From: an uncultured Massilimicrobiota sp.
Lineage (GTDB): Bacteria > Bacillota_I > Bacilli_A > Erysipelotrichales > Coprobacillaceae
Direction: 5' to 3'
DNA: 51,671 nucleotides
Assembly (NCBI GenBank): GCA_944325245.1
Contig: CALUZM010000009.1
Span: 1-51,671 of the forward strand
Under the pieces are notes generated by a model, which ran no database searches, had not been told where the DNA came from, and saw only the letters and a program-made list of their open reading frames with translations. Below, piece after piece: positions 8,396-17,166 of this stretch; positions within the stretch are counted from its first letter, which is position 1, and every line of letters starts with the position of its first letter. Both the position numbers and the translations under genes were made by a program.

Positions 8396-8770
8396 ATGAA
8401 AAAAGTAGTTCAGACAGATAAAGCACCTGGAGCTATTGGTCCATATAGTCAAGGGATTGATTTAGGAGATATGATTTTCTTTTCAGGGCAGATTCCTTTA
8501 AATCCTCAAACTGGAGAAATGCCAGAAGGTATTGAGGCTCAGACAAAACAAGCTTTGGATAATGTGAAAGGATTATTAGAAAGCCAAAATTTAGATTTTT
8601 CTCATGTTGTAAAGACAACCGTATTTTTAAATGATATGAATGATTTCAATACTGTGAATGGCATTTATGCTCAATACTTTGTAGAGCCATATCCTGCTAG
8701 AAGTGCCATTGAGGTTGCAAGTTTACCTAAAGGTGCACTTATCGAAGTTGAAGTTATTGCAGTCAAATAA
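8396..8770 (+). CDS. ridA: RidA family enamine/imine deaminase
   Basis: 124 residues, full length for the YjgF/YER057c/UK114 family, which hydrolyses reactive 2-aminoacrylate and related imines released by PLP enzymes. Seen: APGAIGPYSQGI (about residues 10-21), FSGQIPLNPQTGEMP, and the C-terminal block RSAIEVASLPKGALIEVEVIAV with the substrate-carboxylate-binding arginine. Forms a cytoplasmic trimer in known members. AAGGAGG at 8381-8387 fits the ATG at 8396; the ATG at 8392 is in another frame. A -10 TATAAT lies at 8361-8366. Confidence 0.95.
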   Translation: MKKVVQTDKAPGAIGPYSQGIDLGDMIFFSGQIPLNPQTGEMPEGIEAQTKQALDNVKGLLESQNLDFSHVVKTTVFLNDMNDFNTVNGIYAQYFVEPYPARSAIEVASLPKGALIEVEVIAVK

Positions 8771-9104
8771 AATTATTATTTTAGCAGAAAGATTTCAGCA
8801 ATATATACGTGTCTATTATCATGATGGACATAGTGAAATTGTTTTGGAAGATATCAAAACATATGTTCATCAAAGAAAAACACGTGGATATAAAAATGCT
8901 ATTCTATTTGATGAAAATTGGTTATATCCAACAATGAATCAAAGGGATGAAGACTGTTGTTGGATTAATCTGCATTATTTAAAAAATGCGAATGTATTCT
9001 ATCGACAACTGTTAAAGCAGAAAAATTTGTATCAAAAAGCTAAAATGATGTATATGAAACAAATACAAAAGAATATGAATACATATGATATGAAGGAGAA
9101 TTAG
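8757..9104 (+). CDS. Uncharacterised protein immediately after ridA, start uncertain
   Basis: The frame gives a coherent soluble protein beginning around KIIILAERFQQYIRVYYHDG and ending in a Lys/Met-rich helix; about 115 residues. I do not recognise it. There is no ATG near the expected beginning. The TTG at 8757, inside the ridA end, is my choice (coupled translation), but no clear Shine-Dalgarno site precedes it; an ATT start just after the ridA stop or a lost ATG are alternatives. The stop TAG lies inside the terminator stem that follows. Composition and lack of internal stops argue it is, or was until recently, coding. Confidence 0.55.
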   Translation: MQSNKIIILAERFQQYIRVYYHDGHSEIVLEDIKTYVHQRKTRGYKNAILFDENWLYPTMNQRDEDCCWINLHYLKNANVFYRQLLKQKNLYQKAKMMYMKQIQKNMNTYDMKEN

Positions 9105-9137
9105 GAAATGTTGTTTCTAATTCTCCTTGTTTTTTTC
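9093..9137 (+). terminator. Terminator of the ridA unit
   Basis: Perfect 12-base stem AAGGAGAATTAG / CTAATTCTCCTT with a 12-base loop, followed by a T-rich run. The upstream gene's stop codon is part of the stem. Confidence 0.9.
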
Positions 9138-9248
9138 AAAAGGTTTCATAGTCAGTATTTGATTTTTTAAAGAATATATGGGGTTATATTGAAATGGAAG
9201 AAAGATTTTTGATGGAGAAGTGAATGTTTTTAATGAGGCCCTCTCATG

Positions 9249-9277
9249 TATAATAAAAAATAATAGGTGATAAAATG
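9249..9277 (+). promoter_or_regulatory. Relic promoter, ribosome site and start codon of the pseudogene
   Basis: TATAAT (9249-9254), AGGTGA (9265-9270) and ATG (9275-9277) remain in proper order ahead of the broken response-regulator gene, showing where the ancestral gene began. Confidence 0.45.
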
Positions 9278-10079
9278 GAGAAAAGATATATTAGAAGATG
9301 ATTATGAAATTCATTGATTGAAAATGGGGATCGGGCCATAACAGTATCTCTCTTCATTATCTTTGATTTTGTTGGATCTTGTCATGCCAGATATAAATGG
9401 TTTTGAAGTTTTGATATATGAACAAGTATCAGTGGATTCATGATATCCCTGTCATTATCATTTCATCAGAAAATTCTGGACAATCTATCGCACGTGTTGA
9501 TGATCTTGGAACCAGTGATTTTATCAATATCCCTTTTTCAGGTTAATATTGTGAGAAAACGTGTTTGTAATGTGATTACATTTTATTCTAAGCAAAAACA
9601 GCTTAAATGTTTTGTAGCTAAGCGATTTACGCTAAAGAAAAGCTTAGCCATTCTTGATCTCAGTGTTAAGTTATATCGTTGAGTTTAGAAATGGAAGGGG
9701 CAGTGAACTGCATATTGTTCATATCCTTATGATTACAGAAAAATTGTTGTAGCCATTATCAAAGCAAAAAACATCTTATATCATGACACAGCAGGATATC
9801 TTATTGATGCTCATGGCATTGTTTTAACATGATATTGGAAAATTTATATTCCTGATGATATCTTAAATAAGCCGACACTTTTAATTTCTGAAGAGTTTGA
9901 AAATATGAAGGTTCATTCACGAATGGTTTCTTTAGCAGATGTCTATGATGCTTTGACGAGTGAGAGATGTTATAAAAAGTTTTTCTATATATAAATAGTA
10001 TTCAAAATGATTTTAGATGGAGAAAGTGAAATTTTAATCCTATTTTTTAAAATGTCTAGTGGATAGACAATCTATCATA
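9275..10079 (+). pseudogene. Decayed response regulator with HD-GYP output domain
   Basis: Pieces of one protein appear in shifting frames. ILEDDYEIH near 9285-9314 is a receiver-domain start. LLDLVMPDINGFEVL near 9369-9413 holds the phosphoacceptor Asp (codon 9375). IHDIPVIIISSENSG and DLGTSDFINIPF follow at about 9436-9536. The HD-GYP part reads LHDIGK at about 9825-9842, then after loss of one A in the A-run at 9839-9842 continues IYIPDDILNKP; ADVYDALTSERCYKK follows at about 9937-9979 and MILDGES at 10008-10028. Several stops and frameshifts break it. Intact relatives hydrolyse cyclic di-GMP or act as sensors. End coordinate approximate. Confidence 0.85.
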
Positions 10080-10359
10080 TTTATCTCTTGCCGAATATCT
10101 GGAAAAAACAGGAATGGCAACCTGAATGTTTTTTGGAACCACAAGACTTGGTTTCAACTATGGAAGCTTTATTATATATGGCCTAACCCGACAAACCACT
10201 TGTTCTGAGAGGTCTAATCTCATGCTTTGGTTCTCGTTGGATTTATCCACTAAAGATATTGTTGCACATGGTCAGGAAATTCAGGATCAAGGTGCTCGCT
10301 ATTGTGATTGTCCAGCATGTACTTTAGTTGAAAGTATTTTAAAACAATTGGAATCATAA
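10080..10359 (+). pseudogene. Orphan 3' gene fragment with a CxCxxC motif, unidentified
   Basis: A frame open from 10126 to the stop at 10357-10359 ends in a coding-like segment: LDLSTKDIVAHGQEIQDQGA, then RYCDCPACTLVESILKQLES. The upstream half looks non-coding in that frame; a different frame (about 10111-10182) reads EWQPECFLEPQDLVSTMEAL and then hits a stop, suggesting a frameshifted older gene. No ribosome site precedes the ATG at 10126. The C-x-C-x2-C cluster suggests a metal or iron-sulfur site. I cannot name the family. It ends at a good terminator, consistent with being the true 3' end of a dead gene. Confidence 0.45.
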
Positions 10360-10360
10360 T

Positions 10361-10392
10361 AAAAAGCAAGTCGTGTGACTTGCTTTATTTTG
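10361..10392. terminator. Bidirectional terminator between the dead locus and the cation ATPase
   Basis: AAAGCAAGTC, loop GTGT, GACTTGCTTT, with T-rich sequence on the plus side and A-rich sequence on the other. It overlaps the stop codon of the minus-strand ATPase, so it can serve both strands. Confidence 0.85.
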
Positions 10393-12958
10393 TAAGCATT
10401 TTTCTTGCTTGAATAATAATTGTTGGAAGAAGTGCAAAACCATAGATAACAAGTAATTGTGTGATTGAAATCGTATGGATTAAGAAGAGTCCATGCATTG
10501 CTGGAACAAATAAGATAAAGTGTAATAATGCAAATCCAACCAGGAATGCAATAATACTTGATTGATTTGAGAAAAGTCCAATCTTTGAAAGTGGTTGGTT
10601 ACTACGACAGTTGAATCCATGTAATAAACGAGCTAAACAAATTGTAGCAAATGCCATTGTTGAAGCTGTTAATGGATCACCTTTTAAACCAGTTAAATAA
10701 GAACACATTGTACATATAGCAATGACAATACCTTCAAAGCCTATTTGCATAAATGTGGCTTTGTTAAGAATAGAATCATCTGATTTACGTGGTTTTTCTT
10801 TTAAGACATCATTACGTCCTGATTCCATTCCAATGGCAATCGCAGGAAGTGAATCTGTAATCAGGTTCATAAATAACAAATGAACTGGATAGAATGGTGT
10901 CGGTAAGAGCAGTAATGATGCAATAAAGACGCAGATAATACCAGCAAAGTTTCCTGATAACAGGTAGTTGATAGAGTTTTTGATATTACGATAGACATTA
11001 CGTCCAGTAATAACTGCTTTGACAATTGTTGAGAAGTTATCATCTGTTAAGATCATGTTTGCAGCATCTTTAGACACTTCTGTACCTGTAATTCCCATGG
11101 CAACACCGATATCACTTTGTTTTAAGGCTGGAGCATCATTGACACCATCACCCGTCATAGCAACGATATCGCCACGTTTTTGCCATGCTTTGACAATACG
11201 AATTTTATGTTCTGGCGCAACACGAGCATAAACACTGATATGTGTTAATTTTTGATCAAGCTCTTCATCGCTCATTTGATTTAATTGCTGACCATCAATA
11301 GATAAGTCACCATCTTCATAAATACCAATTTTTTTAGCGATACTTCTGGCAGTGACAACATGGTCACCAGTAATCATAATAGGTTTGATTCCTGCCATTT
11401 TACATTTGGCAACAGCGTCAGCACTTTCAGGTCTTGGTGGATCCATTAAAGAAACAAGACCAACAAATGTTAAATCATTTTCATCATCTAATTGAATCTC
11501 TTTTTTATCTAAATCTTTATAGGCAAAACCTAAGACACGTAATCCTTCATTTGCATAATTTTGATTTTGTTGAAGGATTTCATTTTTATAACGTTCTGTT
11601 AAAGCTTCTTTGTGTCCATTGATAAGAATTGATGTACATCTTTGTAAAATGACATCTGGAGCACCTTTCGTATATAAATGATTTAAAGAAGAGACACTCA
11701 TTAATTTACGATCTGAATCAAATGGTAACTCATTTTGACGAACTGCTGTGTTTTCAAATTCTGGATTGTTTTGAGTATGAAGATGAACCAAATCAATTAA
11801 AGCTAACTCAGTTGGATCTCCAATTCTTTGTTCTTCATTGATAACAGCATTATTACATAATAAACAAGCTTTTAATAAAACATTGTGATCATGATTATGA
11901 CTATCTAAATCATTAATTTGTAATAATTTGTTGTTTAAAAAGATTGTTTGAGGTGTCATTTTGTTTTGTGTCAATGTTCCTGTTTTATCACTACAGATAA
12001 CAGAAACACAACCTAAGCTTTCTACTGAATTTAAGTTTTTAATGATGGCATTTTCTTTGACCATCTTTTGTGTACTCATTGATAAAACAATAGTCACTAT
12101 AGAACTTAAAGCTTCTGGAATAGCAGCAACAGCTAAGGCAACTGCAATCATTAAAGCATCAAGTAAGGACTCATGTGCTAAGAAAATATTTAATGCTAAA
12201 ACAAGCGCACAAATGAACATGATAGCTACAGATAATTTTCCACTGAAATCATCTAAGCTTTTTTGTAATGGTGTTTTACGATCTTTGGCTTCATTTAACA
12301 TTGAAGCAATTTTTCCGATTTCCGTATTCATACCAATACTTGTGACAACATAACGACCTGTCCCATTTGTAACCAGGCTGCCAGAAAAAGCCATGTTTTT
12401 TTGATCACCAACAATAACTTCATGATCAATGATATCAGTTGTTTTATCCACACTGTCAACTTCACCTGTTAGAGCACTTTCGTTGATTTGTAATGAAGCT
12501 GATTCAATAATACGTCCATCACCACTGACAACATCTCCAGCTTCAATTTGAACAATATCACCAATTGTTAATTCATTGGAATTGAGTTCACATAATTGAC
12601 CATCACGAATGACTTTGACTTTAGGAATAGAAAGCTTTTTCAAACTTTCTAATGATTTTTCTGCTTTGAGTGTTTGAACAGTTCCTAAAATAGCATTAAT
12701 GACAATAACGATCACAATAACAAGCGTACTTTCCAATTGTCCGCTTAAACCAGAAATAATCGCAGCAATAATCAAAATAATAACTAATAAATCCTGAAAC
12801 TGTTTTAAGAAAATCATTAACGGATTTTCTTTTTTCTTTTCAGCCAATTCATTTTTTCCATACTTTTCTAATCTTGCAGATGCTTCCTGGTTAGATAAAC
12901 CATTGACTGTTGTTTGACATTCTTTTAATGTTTCTTCAATACTTTTTTGATAATACAT
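10385..12958 (-). CDS. P-type cation-transporting ATPase (Ca2+/Mn2+ type, probable Mn2+ exporter)
   Basis: 857-residue P2A-type pump. The phosphorylation motif DKTGTLTQNKM is at about residues 324-334, TGES-like NESALTGEVD at about 165-174, and the hinge TGDGVNDAPALKQSD is present. The membrane helix 4 motif reads IPEALSSIVTIVL, as in Firmicute PMR1-like pumps (lactococcal YoaB, pneumococcal MgtA/CaxP) that handle Ca2+ or Mn2+. About ten membrane helices; the C-terminal block is complete. The ATG at 12958 is chosen because GGAGG (12966-12970) lies seven bases upstream; the longer frame to 12988 would include that site. Control by the upstream Mn2+-type riboswitch points to manganese detoxification. 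Confidence 0.93.
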   Translation of the reverse strand: MYYQKSIEETLKECQTTVNGLSNQEASARLEKYGKNELAEKKKENPLMIFLKQFQDLLVIILIIAAIISGLSGQLESTLVIVIVIVINAILGTVQTLKAEKSLESLKKLSIPKVKVIRDGQLCELNSNELTIGDIVQIEAGDVVSGDGRIIESASLQINESALTGEVDSVDKTTDIIDHEVIVGDQKNMAFSGSLVTNGTGRYVVTSIGMNTEIGKIASMLNEAKDRKTPLQKSLDDFSGKLSVAIMFICALVLALNIFLAHESLLDALMIAVALAVAAIPEALSSIVTIVLSMSTQKMVKENAIIKNLNSVESLGCVSVICSDKTGTLTQNKMTPQTIFLNNKLLQINDLDSHNHDHNVLLKACLLCNNAVINEEQRIGDPTELALIDLVHLHTQNNPEFENTAVRQNELPFDSDRKLMSVSSLNHLYTKGAPDVILQRCTSILINGHKEALTERYKNEILQQNQNYANEGLRVLGFAYKDLDKKEIQLDDENDLTFVGLVSLMDPPRPESADAVAKCKMAGIKPIMITGDHVVTARSIAKKIGIYEDGDLSIDGQQLNQMSDEELDQKLTHISVYARVAPEHKIRIVKAWQKRGDIVAMTGDGVNDAPALKQSDIGVAMGITGTEVSKDAANMILTDDNFSTIVKAVITGRNVYRNIKNSINYLLSGNFAGIICVFIASLLLLPTPFYPVHLLFMNLITDSLPAIAIGMESGRNDVLKEKPRKSDDSILNKATFMQIGFEGIVIAICTMCSYLTGLKGDPLTASTMAFATICLARLLHGFNCRSNQPLSKIGLFSNQSSIIAFLVGFALLHFILFVPAMHGLFLIHTISITQLLVIYGFALLPTIIIQARKMLTK

Positions 12959-12985
12959 TGTTTTTCCTCCATTCATCATCTTCAA

Positions 12986-13042
12986 CAAACAAAAAAGACA
13001 AGTTCGCTAAAGATTTCTTATTCTTTAACGAGTCTTGTCTTT
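12986..13042 (-). terminator. Riboswitch-controlled attenuator before the cation ATPase
   Basis: On the minus strand AAAGACAAG (13034-13042) pairs with CTTGTCTTT (12994-13002), with an inner TAAAGA/TCTTTA stem, followed by TTTTTTGTTTG. It lies upstream of the start codon, so it is a premature terminator. Confidence 0.85.
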
Positions 13043-13118
13043 AAGATGTACCAGAATAATAAATTATTCGCGATTGTTGATAACATCACACATATTGTGA
13101 GACTACTCCCTCATTGCC
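13022..13118 (-). ncRNA. yybP-ykoY-like Mn2+ riboswitch aptamer
   Basis: The minus-strand leader contains GGGAGTAG (close to the family's GGGGAGUAG core), a TCACA/TGTGA hairpin, ATCAACAATCGC, a perfect GAATAAT-TT-ATTATTC hairpin, then TGGTACATCTT. A closing helix can form between AATGAG (plus 13110-13115) and CTCGTT. CTCGTT is also part of the 5' arm of the terminator, so the two structures exclude each other: ligand-stabilised aptamer would favour read-through. yybP-ykoY elements commonly precede P-type ATPases in Firmicutes. A TATAAT -10 is at plus 13119-13124 on the minus strand; the 5' limit is approximate. Confidence 0.7.
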
Positions 13119-13201
13119 ATTATATTAACATACTCCCCAAAATATGTAAATAGAAAATCATTGTGTTTTTTGATGAGAAATAGAACCTATTCTATAATTT
13201 T

Positions 13202-15070
13202 TTAGCTGCTTTTAAACCAGTAGACAAGACCATTTTCCTGGTATTCACCACTGATAGGATTAATAGGAATTTGTTGCAGAGATGAAGTGGGTTCATACCA
13301 CAGATTCTCCTTTTGCAAGGCATTAGCCATAGTCTGAAAAATGACTTTGGGAATTCTTGTATCAGAAGTCATATTCATTTCACGGTTATCATCATAGCCA
13401 CACCAGCTTAAAATCGTATATTTGGGATTATAACCAGCACACAAAGAATCATAGGGAGTAGAACCTGTTTTGGCAGCGAAAGTTGCTTCTGTGGGATAGT
13501 TGATCATTGTTGGTGTTGCATAAGATTGAAAAGCTTTTTCAAATGGGCTCGTTAACAGTTGACTGATCATTAAACAGCTGTCCTGATTGAGGAGCTGTTT
13601 ATTTTGTGGTTGATATTCATAGAGCACATCACCATCATTATTGGTAATTTTTGTAATGGTATGGGTTTGATTATAAATGCCTGCATGAGCTAGTGTTGTA
13701 TAAATAGCAGAAAAATCATAGACATTGGTATTCAGTGTTCCTAGAGCTAAAGATGGATGTGGCGAAATATGCTGATAACCAAATTGTGATAGCGTATTGA
13801 CGAGAGCCTGTTCACCTAAAAAGAGATGTGTTTTAACAGCATAGATATTATCACTTACAGCGATAGCCTGAGCCATTGTAATGTCTTGATTGGCATATTT
13901 CTGATTGAAATTTGTGGGTGTGTAAGTTTCGCCATTGGCTAATTGAAAAGTCGTGGCTTCACTTTTGAACTTGGTTGTGGGAGTAAAGCCATTTTCCAAG
14001 GCAATATAATATAACAATGGTTTAATGCTTGAACCGACCTGTCGGGAAGCCTGAGTAGCACGATTGAATTGAGAAGAAGCATAATCTTTACCTCCAATCA
14101 AAGCAAGAACACCCGAACTTTGACTATCTAAAATAATGCTGGATACTTCTAGTTCATCGCGGTCTTTCATTTCTTTCGCAACAGTTTCATTGAGCTGATC
14201 TTGAATGTCTGTATCTAAAGTTGTTTGGACATTGAGTCCCTGACTGACATATTCTTCTTTATAGAAACCAAGATCTTTGAGTTCACTAATGACAGTATCT
14301 CTATAATAAGGATAAGCACATTGAATTGTTGTAGAAGGATTTTCATTTAATTGGAAAGGGGTCTGATAAGCTAAATCAGCTTCTTTTTGGGTGATTTGTT
14401 TTTCAGACACCATCGCATCCAAAACCACTTTTTGTCTTTCTTTAGCTGCTTTTTCATCTTTAAATGGCGAATAATATTCAGGTCCATTAATCACTCCAGC
14501 CAACATACTCGCTTCATTTAAATCTAAATCAGCTGGTTTCTTATGAAAATAATAAAGACTGGCATTTTTAATACCATAGATACCATGTCCAAAATAAACC
14601 GTATTGATATATCCCTGTAAAATCGTATTTTTATCATAATGTGTTTCTAAACGTACTGCTAAAAAAGCTTCCTGAATTTTTCTTGACCAGGTTTTTTCAT
14701 TATTTAAAAACATCAGTCTGGCATACTGTTGTGTAATCGTACTAGCTCCTTCCACATTGCCATTTTCACTTATATTGGCTTTTATAGCACGAATGATACC
14801 AATGGGATCAAAACCACGATGTTCATAAAAACGATGATCTTCAATCGCAACAATTCCTTTTAAAAAATAGGGTGAAACATCTTTGAGTGCGATATCATTA
14901 CTTTGTTGTTGTGATTGATAAAAAAGTTGCTGTTTTTGATCATACATTTTGATAATATGATCACCACTTAAATCTGGAGCTTCAATCACATAACTGATTG
15001 TATAAACACCAATCATAAATAAAAAACCAGCTATGATGACTCTTCTTAACCATTTGATTATTTTTTTCAA
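13202..15070 (-). CDS. Class A penicillin-binding protein (glycosyltransferase/transpeptidase)
   Basis: 622 residues; builds and crosslinks peptidoglycan at the outer face of the membrane. One N-terminal membrane anchor (about residues 8-30). GT51 domain at about 55-220: EDHRFYEHRGFD, GASTITQQYAR, RKIQEAFLA and GYINTVYFGHGIYGI. Transpeptidase domain at about 300-590: SSIK (about 345, active serine), SDN (SxN) and KTGS (about 532). This is the PBP1a/PBP2d-like architecture without extra C-terminal domains. The start is TTG at 15070 (codon read on the minus strand), preceded by AAGGTG at suitable spacing; a nearby ATG is out of frame. Monocistronic and convergent with nothing; divergent from the argS cluster. 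Confidence 0.93.
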   Translation of the reverse strand: MKKIIKWLRRVIIAGFLFMIGVYTISYVIEAPDLSGDHIIKMYDQKQQLFYQSQQQSNDIALKDVSPYFLKGIVAIEDHRFYEHRGFDPIGIIRAIKANISENGNVEGASTITQQYARLMFLNNEKTWSRKIQEAFLAVRLETHYDKNTILQGYINTVYFGHGIYGIKNASLYYFHKKPADLDLNEASMLAGVINGPEYYSPFKDEKAAKERQKVVLDAMVSEKQITQKEADLAYQTPFQLNENPSTTIQCAYPYYRDTVISELKDLGFYKEEYVSQGLNVQTTLDTDIQDQLNETVAKEMKDRDELEVSSIILDSQSSGVLALIGGKDYASSQFNRATQASRQVGSSIKPLLYYIALENGFTPTTKFKSEATTFQLANGETYTPTNFNQKYANQDITMAQAIAVSDNIYAVKTHLFLGEQALVNTLSQFGYQHISPHPSLALGTLNTNVYDFSAIYTTLAHAGIYNQTHTITKITNNDGDVLYEYQPQNKQLLNQDSCLMISQLLTSPFEKAFQSYATPTMINYPTEATFAAKTGSTPYDSLCAGYNPKYTILSWCGYDDNREMNMTSDTRIPKVIFQTMANALQKENLWYEPTSSLQQIPINPISGEYQENGLVYWFKSS

Positions 15071-15200
15071 TACACATCACCTTCTTTTTTCATTTTTGCC
15101 TAATGTTTTATAAATATTCAATGTTTTCGTGATTTCCAAGGCAGAAATAAAACATGGCTTTCTGAAATTGATTTTGTTATAATAAGAGCGGTGATTTTAT

Positions 15201-15596
15201 ATGTATCAAACAAAGAAAATTCATTATAAAGCTGTCTTTAAACAAGATGATGAACATCAGACAATTGAATATAAAGCCAAAGGTGTATGTCATTATGATG
15301 ATCAAACAACCATTCAATTTCAAACACCTGAAGGAGCCATTCAAATTGCTTATGATCGTCAAGAAATTCATCTCCAGCATGGATCATCACTCCTGAGATT
15401 TCATAAAGAACATGAGCTTTGGAATCAATATCAATTGCCTTATGGTGAGGTCGCTTTAAAAACAAAATTGATTAAATTTGAAGCTAATGAACACAATATG
15501 AAAATGAAATATGAACTCCATGATCATCATGGTTTACTATCTACTGTTTATATTATGTTGTCAATGATGCCCTATCAGTTTGAGGAGGAGCTATGA
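15201..15596 (+). CDS. DUF1934 (YwiB-like) protein
   Basis: 131 residues, soluble beta-rich protein. The alternating beta pattern (IQFQTPEGAIQIAYDRQEIHLQ) and its place ahead of argS-rpoE match Bacillus YwiB, a calycin-like protein of unknown function. A GCGGTGAT ribosome site precedes the ATG at 15201 and a TATAAT -10 lies at 15178-15183 with a weak -35. It overlaps cls by ATGA. No catalytic motif is visible. Family assignment rests on general sequence pattern and synteny. Confidence 0.75.
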   Translation: MYQTKKIHYKAVFKQDDEHQTIEYKAKGVCHYDDQTTIQFQTPEGAIQIAYDRQEIHLQHGSSLLRFHKEHELWNQYQLPYGEVALKTKLIKFEANEHNMKMKYELHDHHGLLSTVYIMLSMMPYQFEEEL

Positions 15597-17098
15597 AAAT
15601 CTTAAAAATATTTCTGAATCGTATTTTTATTTTTAGCTTTTTAATATGTTTTCAAATCATTTTGCTGGTTTCCTTAGGAAGAGAACTCTTATCACTCTCT
15701 GCCTGGATTCATCCACTTATGAGAATTATCAGTTTTATTGTTGTCTTATGGCTGGTTAATAAAAATGAGAATCCTTCCTATAAGATTTCTTGGATTATTG
15801 TTGTATTGCTGTTCCCGTTATTTGGAGGCATGTTATATCTATTATTTGGTAATAAAAAGCCATCACGTAAGATTCGTCGTATTCTTCAGCCTGTCTTAGA
15901 TGAAATGAGCCCATATAATTTATTAGAAAGTGATGCATCTTCAACTATTCCAGATGCCAGAAAAGATGGTATCACTTATCTTTCAGAATTAGGATATGGA
16001 ACGTACTTAAGAACGCAATGTCGTTATTATTCACTAGGAGATTATTGTTATAGGGATTTATTAAAAGATATCAGAAATGCGAAAAAATATATTTTTATGG
16101 AATATTTTATTGTTTCTGAAGGATTAATGTTTGAGAGTATTTTAAAAATTCTTGCTCAAAAAGTACAAGAAGGTGTAGAAGTTCGTTTTATTTACGATGA
16201 TGTTGGCAGCATCACGTCACTGCCTTATCGTTTTGAAAAGAAACTGGAAAAACTTGGCATTCAATGTGTTGTTTTTAATCCCTTTATTCCACTTGTCTCT
16301 GTTGCGATGAACCATCGAGATCATCGCAAGATTTGTATTATCGATGGTTATATTGGATATAGTGGTGGTTTTAATTTGGCAGATGAATATATCAATGCAA
16401 AAGTCCGTTTTGGTCATTGGAAGGATACAGGGATTCGTTTAGAAGGTGAAGGTGTCTGGAATCTGACAACAATGTTTTTATCAACATGGAATGCCTATAA
16501 ACATCAAGATCATGATTATTGGGCATATCGTCCTCAAATTTTACCGCCGATTCAAGATGATGGCTATGTCGTGGCTTATGGAGATTCACCTGTTGATCAT
16601 GAAGAAACGGGTGAAAACATGTATTTGAATATGATTCATCAGGCGCAAGAAGAAATTTTGATTATGACGCCTTATTTCATTATTGATGAAACAATGATGA
16701 AAGCTTTTTTATTAGCTAGACGCAAAGGGGTTCGCATTCAAATTTTAACACCAGGTATTCCAGATAAGCAAAATGTCTATCATGTTACACGATCTTATTA
16801 TTATTCATTGATTAAGGAAGGTGTTGAATTTTACGAATACCAGCCAGGATTTTTACATGCCAAAATGGTTTTATGTGATCGCAGAATTGCGACAGTTGGA
16901 ACAATCAATTTTGATTATCGCAGTCTTTATTTACATTTTGAATGTAATGTCTTAATGACTCAAAAATCAGTCATCGAAGATATTTATAAAGATTTCCAAC
17001 AGACGCTTGTTTTATGCAGGAAAGTGACACAGGGACAGAGTCGTCGTTTTAGAGGAATTTATGAAGCTATTTTGCGATTATTTGCGCCATTATTGTAG
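15593..17098 (+). CDS. cls: Cardiolipin synthase (phospholipase D family)
   Basis: 501 residues. Condenses two phosphatidylglycerol molecules to cardiolipin plus glycerol at the membrane. Two N-terminal membrane segments (about residues 10-30 and 40-75, the second ending in the PLDc_N region LLFPLFGGMLYLLFGNK). Two HKD motifs: HRKICIID (His at about 244) with GGFNLADEY behind it, and HAKMVLCD (His at about 422) followed by GTINFDYRSLYLHFECN. Length is normal. It is inserted between the DUF1934 gene and argS, which are directly adjacent in Bacillus. A GAGGAGG ribosome site lies within the upstream gene. Confidence 0.95.
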   Translation: MKILKIFLNRIFIFSFLICFQIILLVSLGRELLSLSAWIHPLMRIISFIVVLWLVNKNENPSYKISWIIVVLLFPLFGGMLYLLFGNKKPSRKIRRILQPVLDEMSPYNLLESDASSTIPDARKDGITYLSELGYGTYLRTQCRYYSLGDYCYRDLLKDIRNAKKYIFMEYFIVSEGLMFESILKILAQKVQEGVEVRFIYDDVGSITSLPYRFEKKLEKLGIQCVVFNPFIPLVSVAMNHRDHRKICIIDGYIGYSGGFNLADEYINAKVRFGHWKDTGIRLEGEGVWNLTTMFLSTWNAYKHQDHDYWAYRPQILPPIQDDGYVVAYGDSPVDHEETGENMYLNMIHQAQEEILIMTPYFIIDETMMKAFLLARRKGVRIQILTPGIPDKQNVYHVTRSYYYSLIKEGVEFYEYQPGFLHAKMVLCDRRIATVGTINFDYRSLYLHFECNVLMTQKSVIEDIYKDFQQTLVLCRKVTQGQSRRFRGIYEAILRLFAPLL

Positions 17099-17166
17099 AA
17101 AAAATGTTGACTATATCGTCAAATATGATATTGTATTAAAAGTATGAAAAGAACAAGGAGGGTACT

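Noticed and set aside
9440-9682. Open frame of 80 codons inside the dead regulator
   Set aside because: It is a chance frame; the receiver-domain remnants lie in other frames.
12947-13153. Plus-strand open frame opposite the ATPase leader
   Set aside because: Covers the minus-strand riboswitch and terminator; composition explained by that structure.
13155-13200. Possible terminator of the penicillin-binding protein (ATAGAA/TTCTAT stem)
   Set aside because: The stem is short, and no T-run follows on the minus strand.
17107-17122. TTGAC/GTCAA inverted repeat before argS
   Set aside because: Only five bases long with a six-base gap; TTGACT may simply be a -35 but no -10 is at the right distance.
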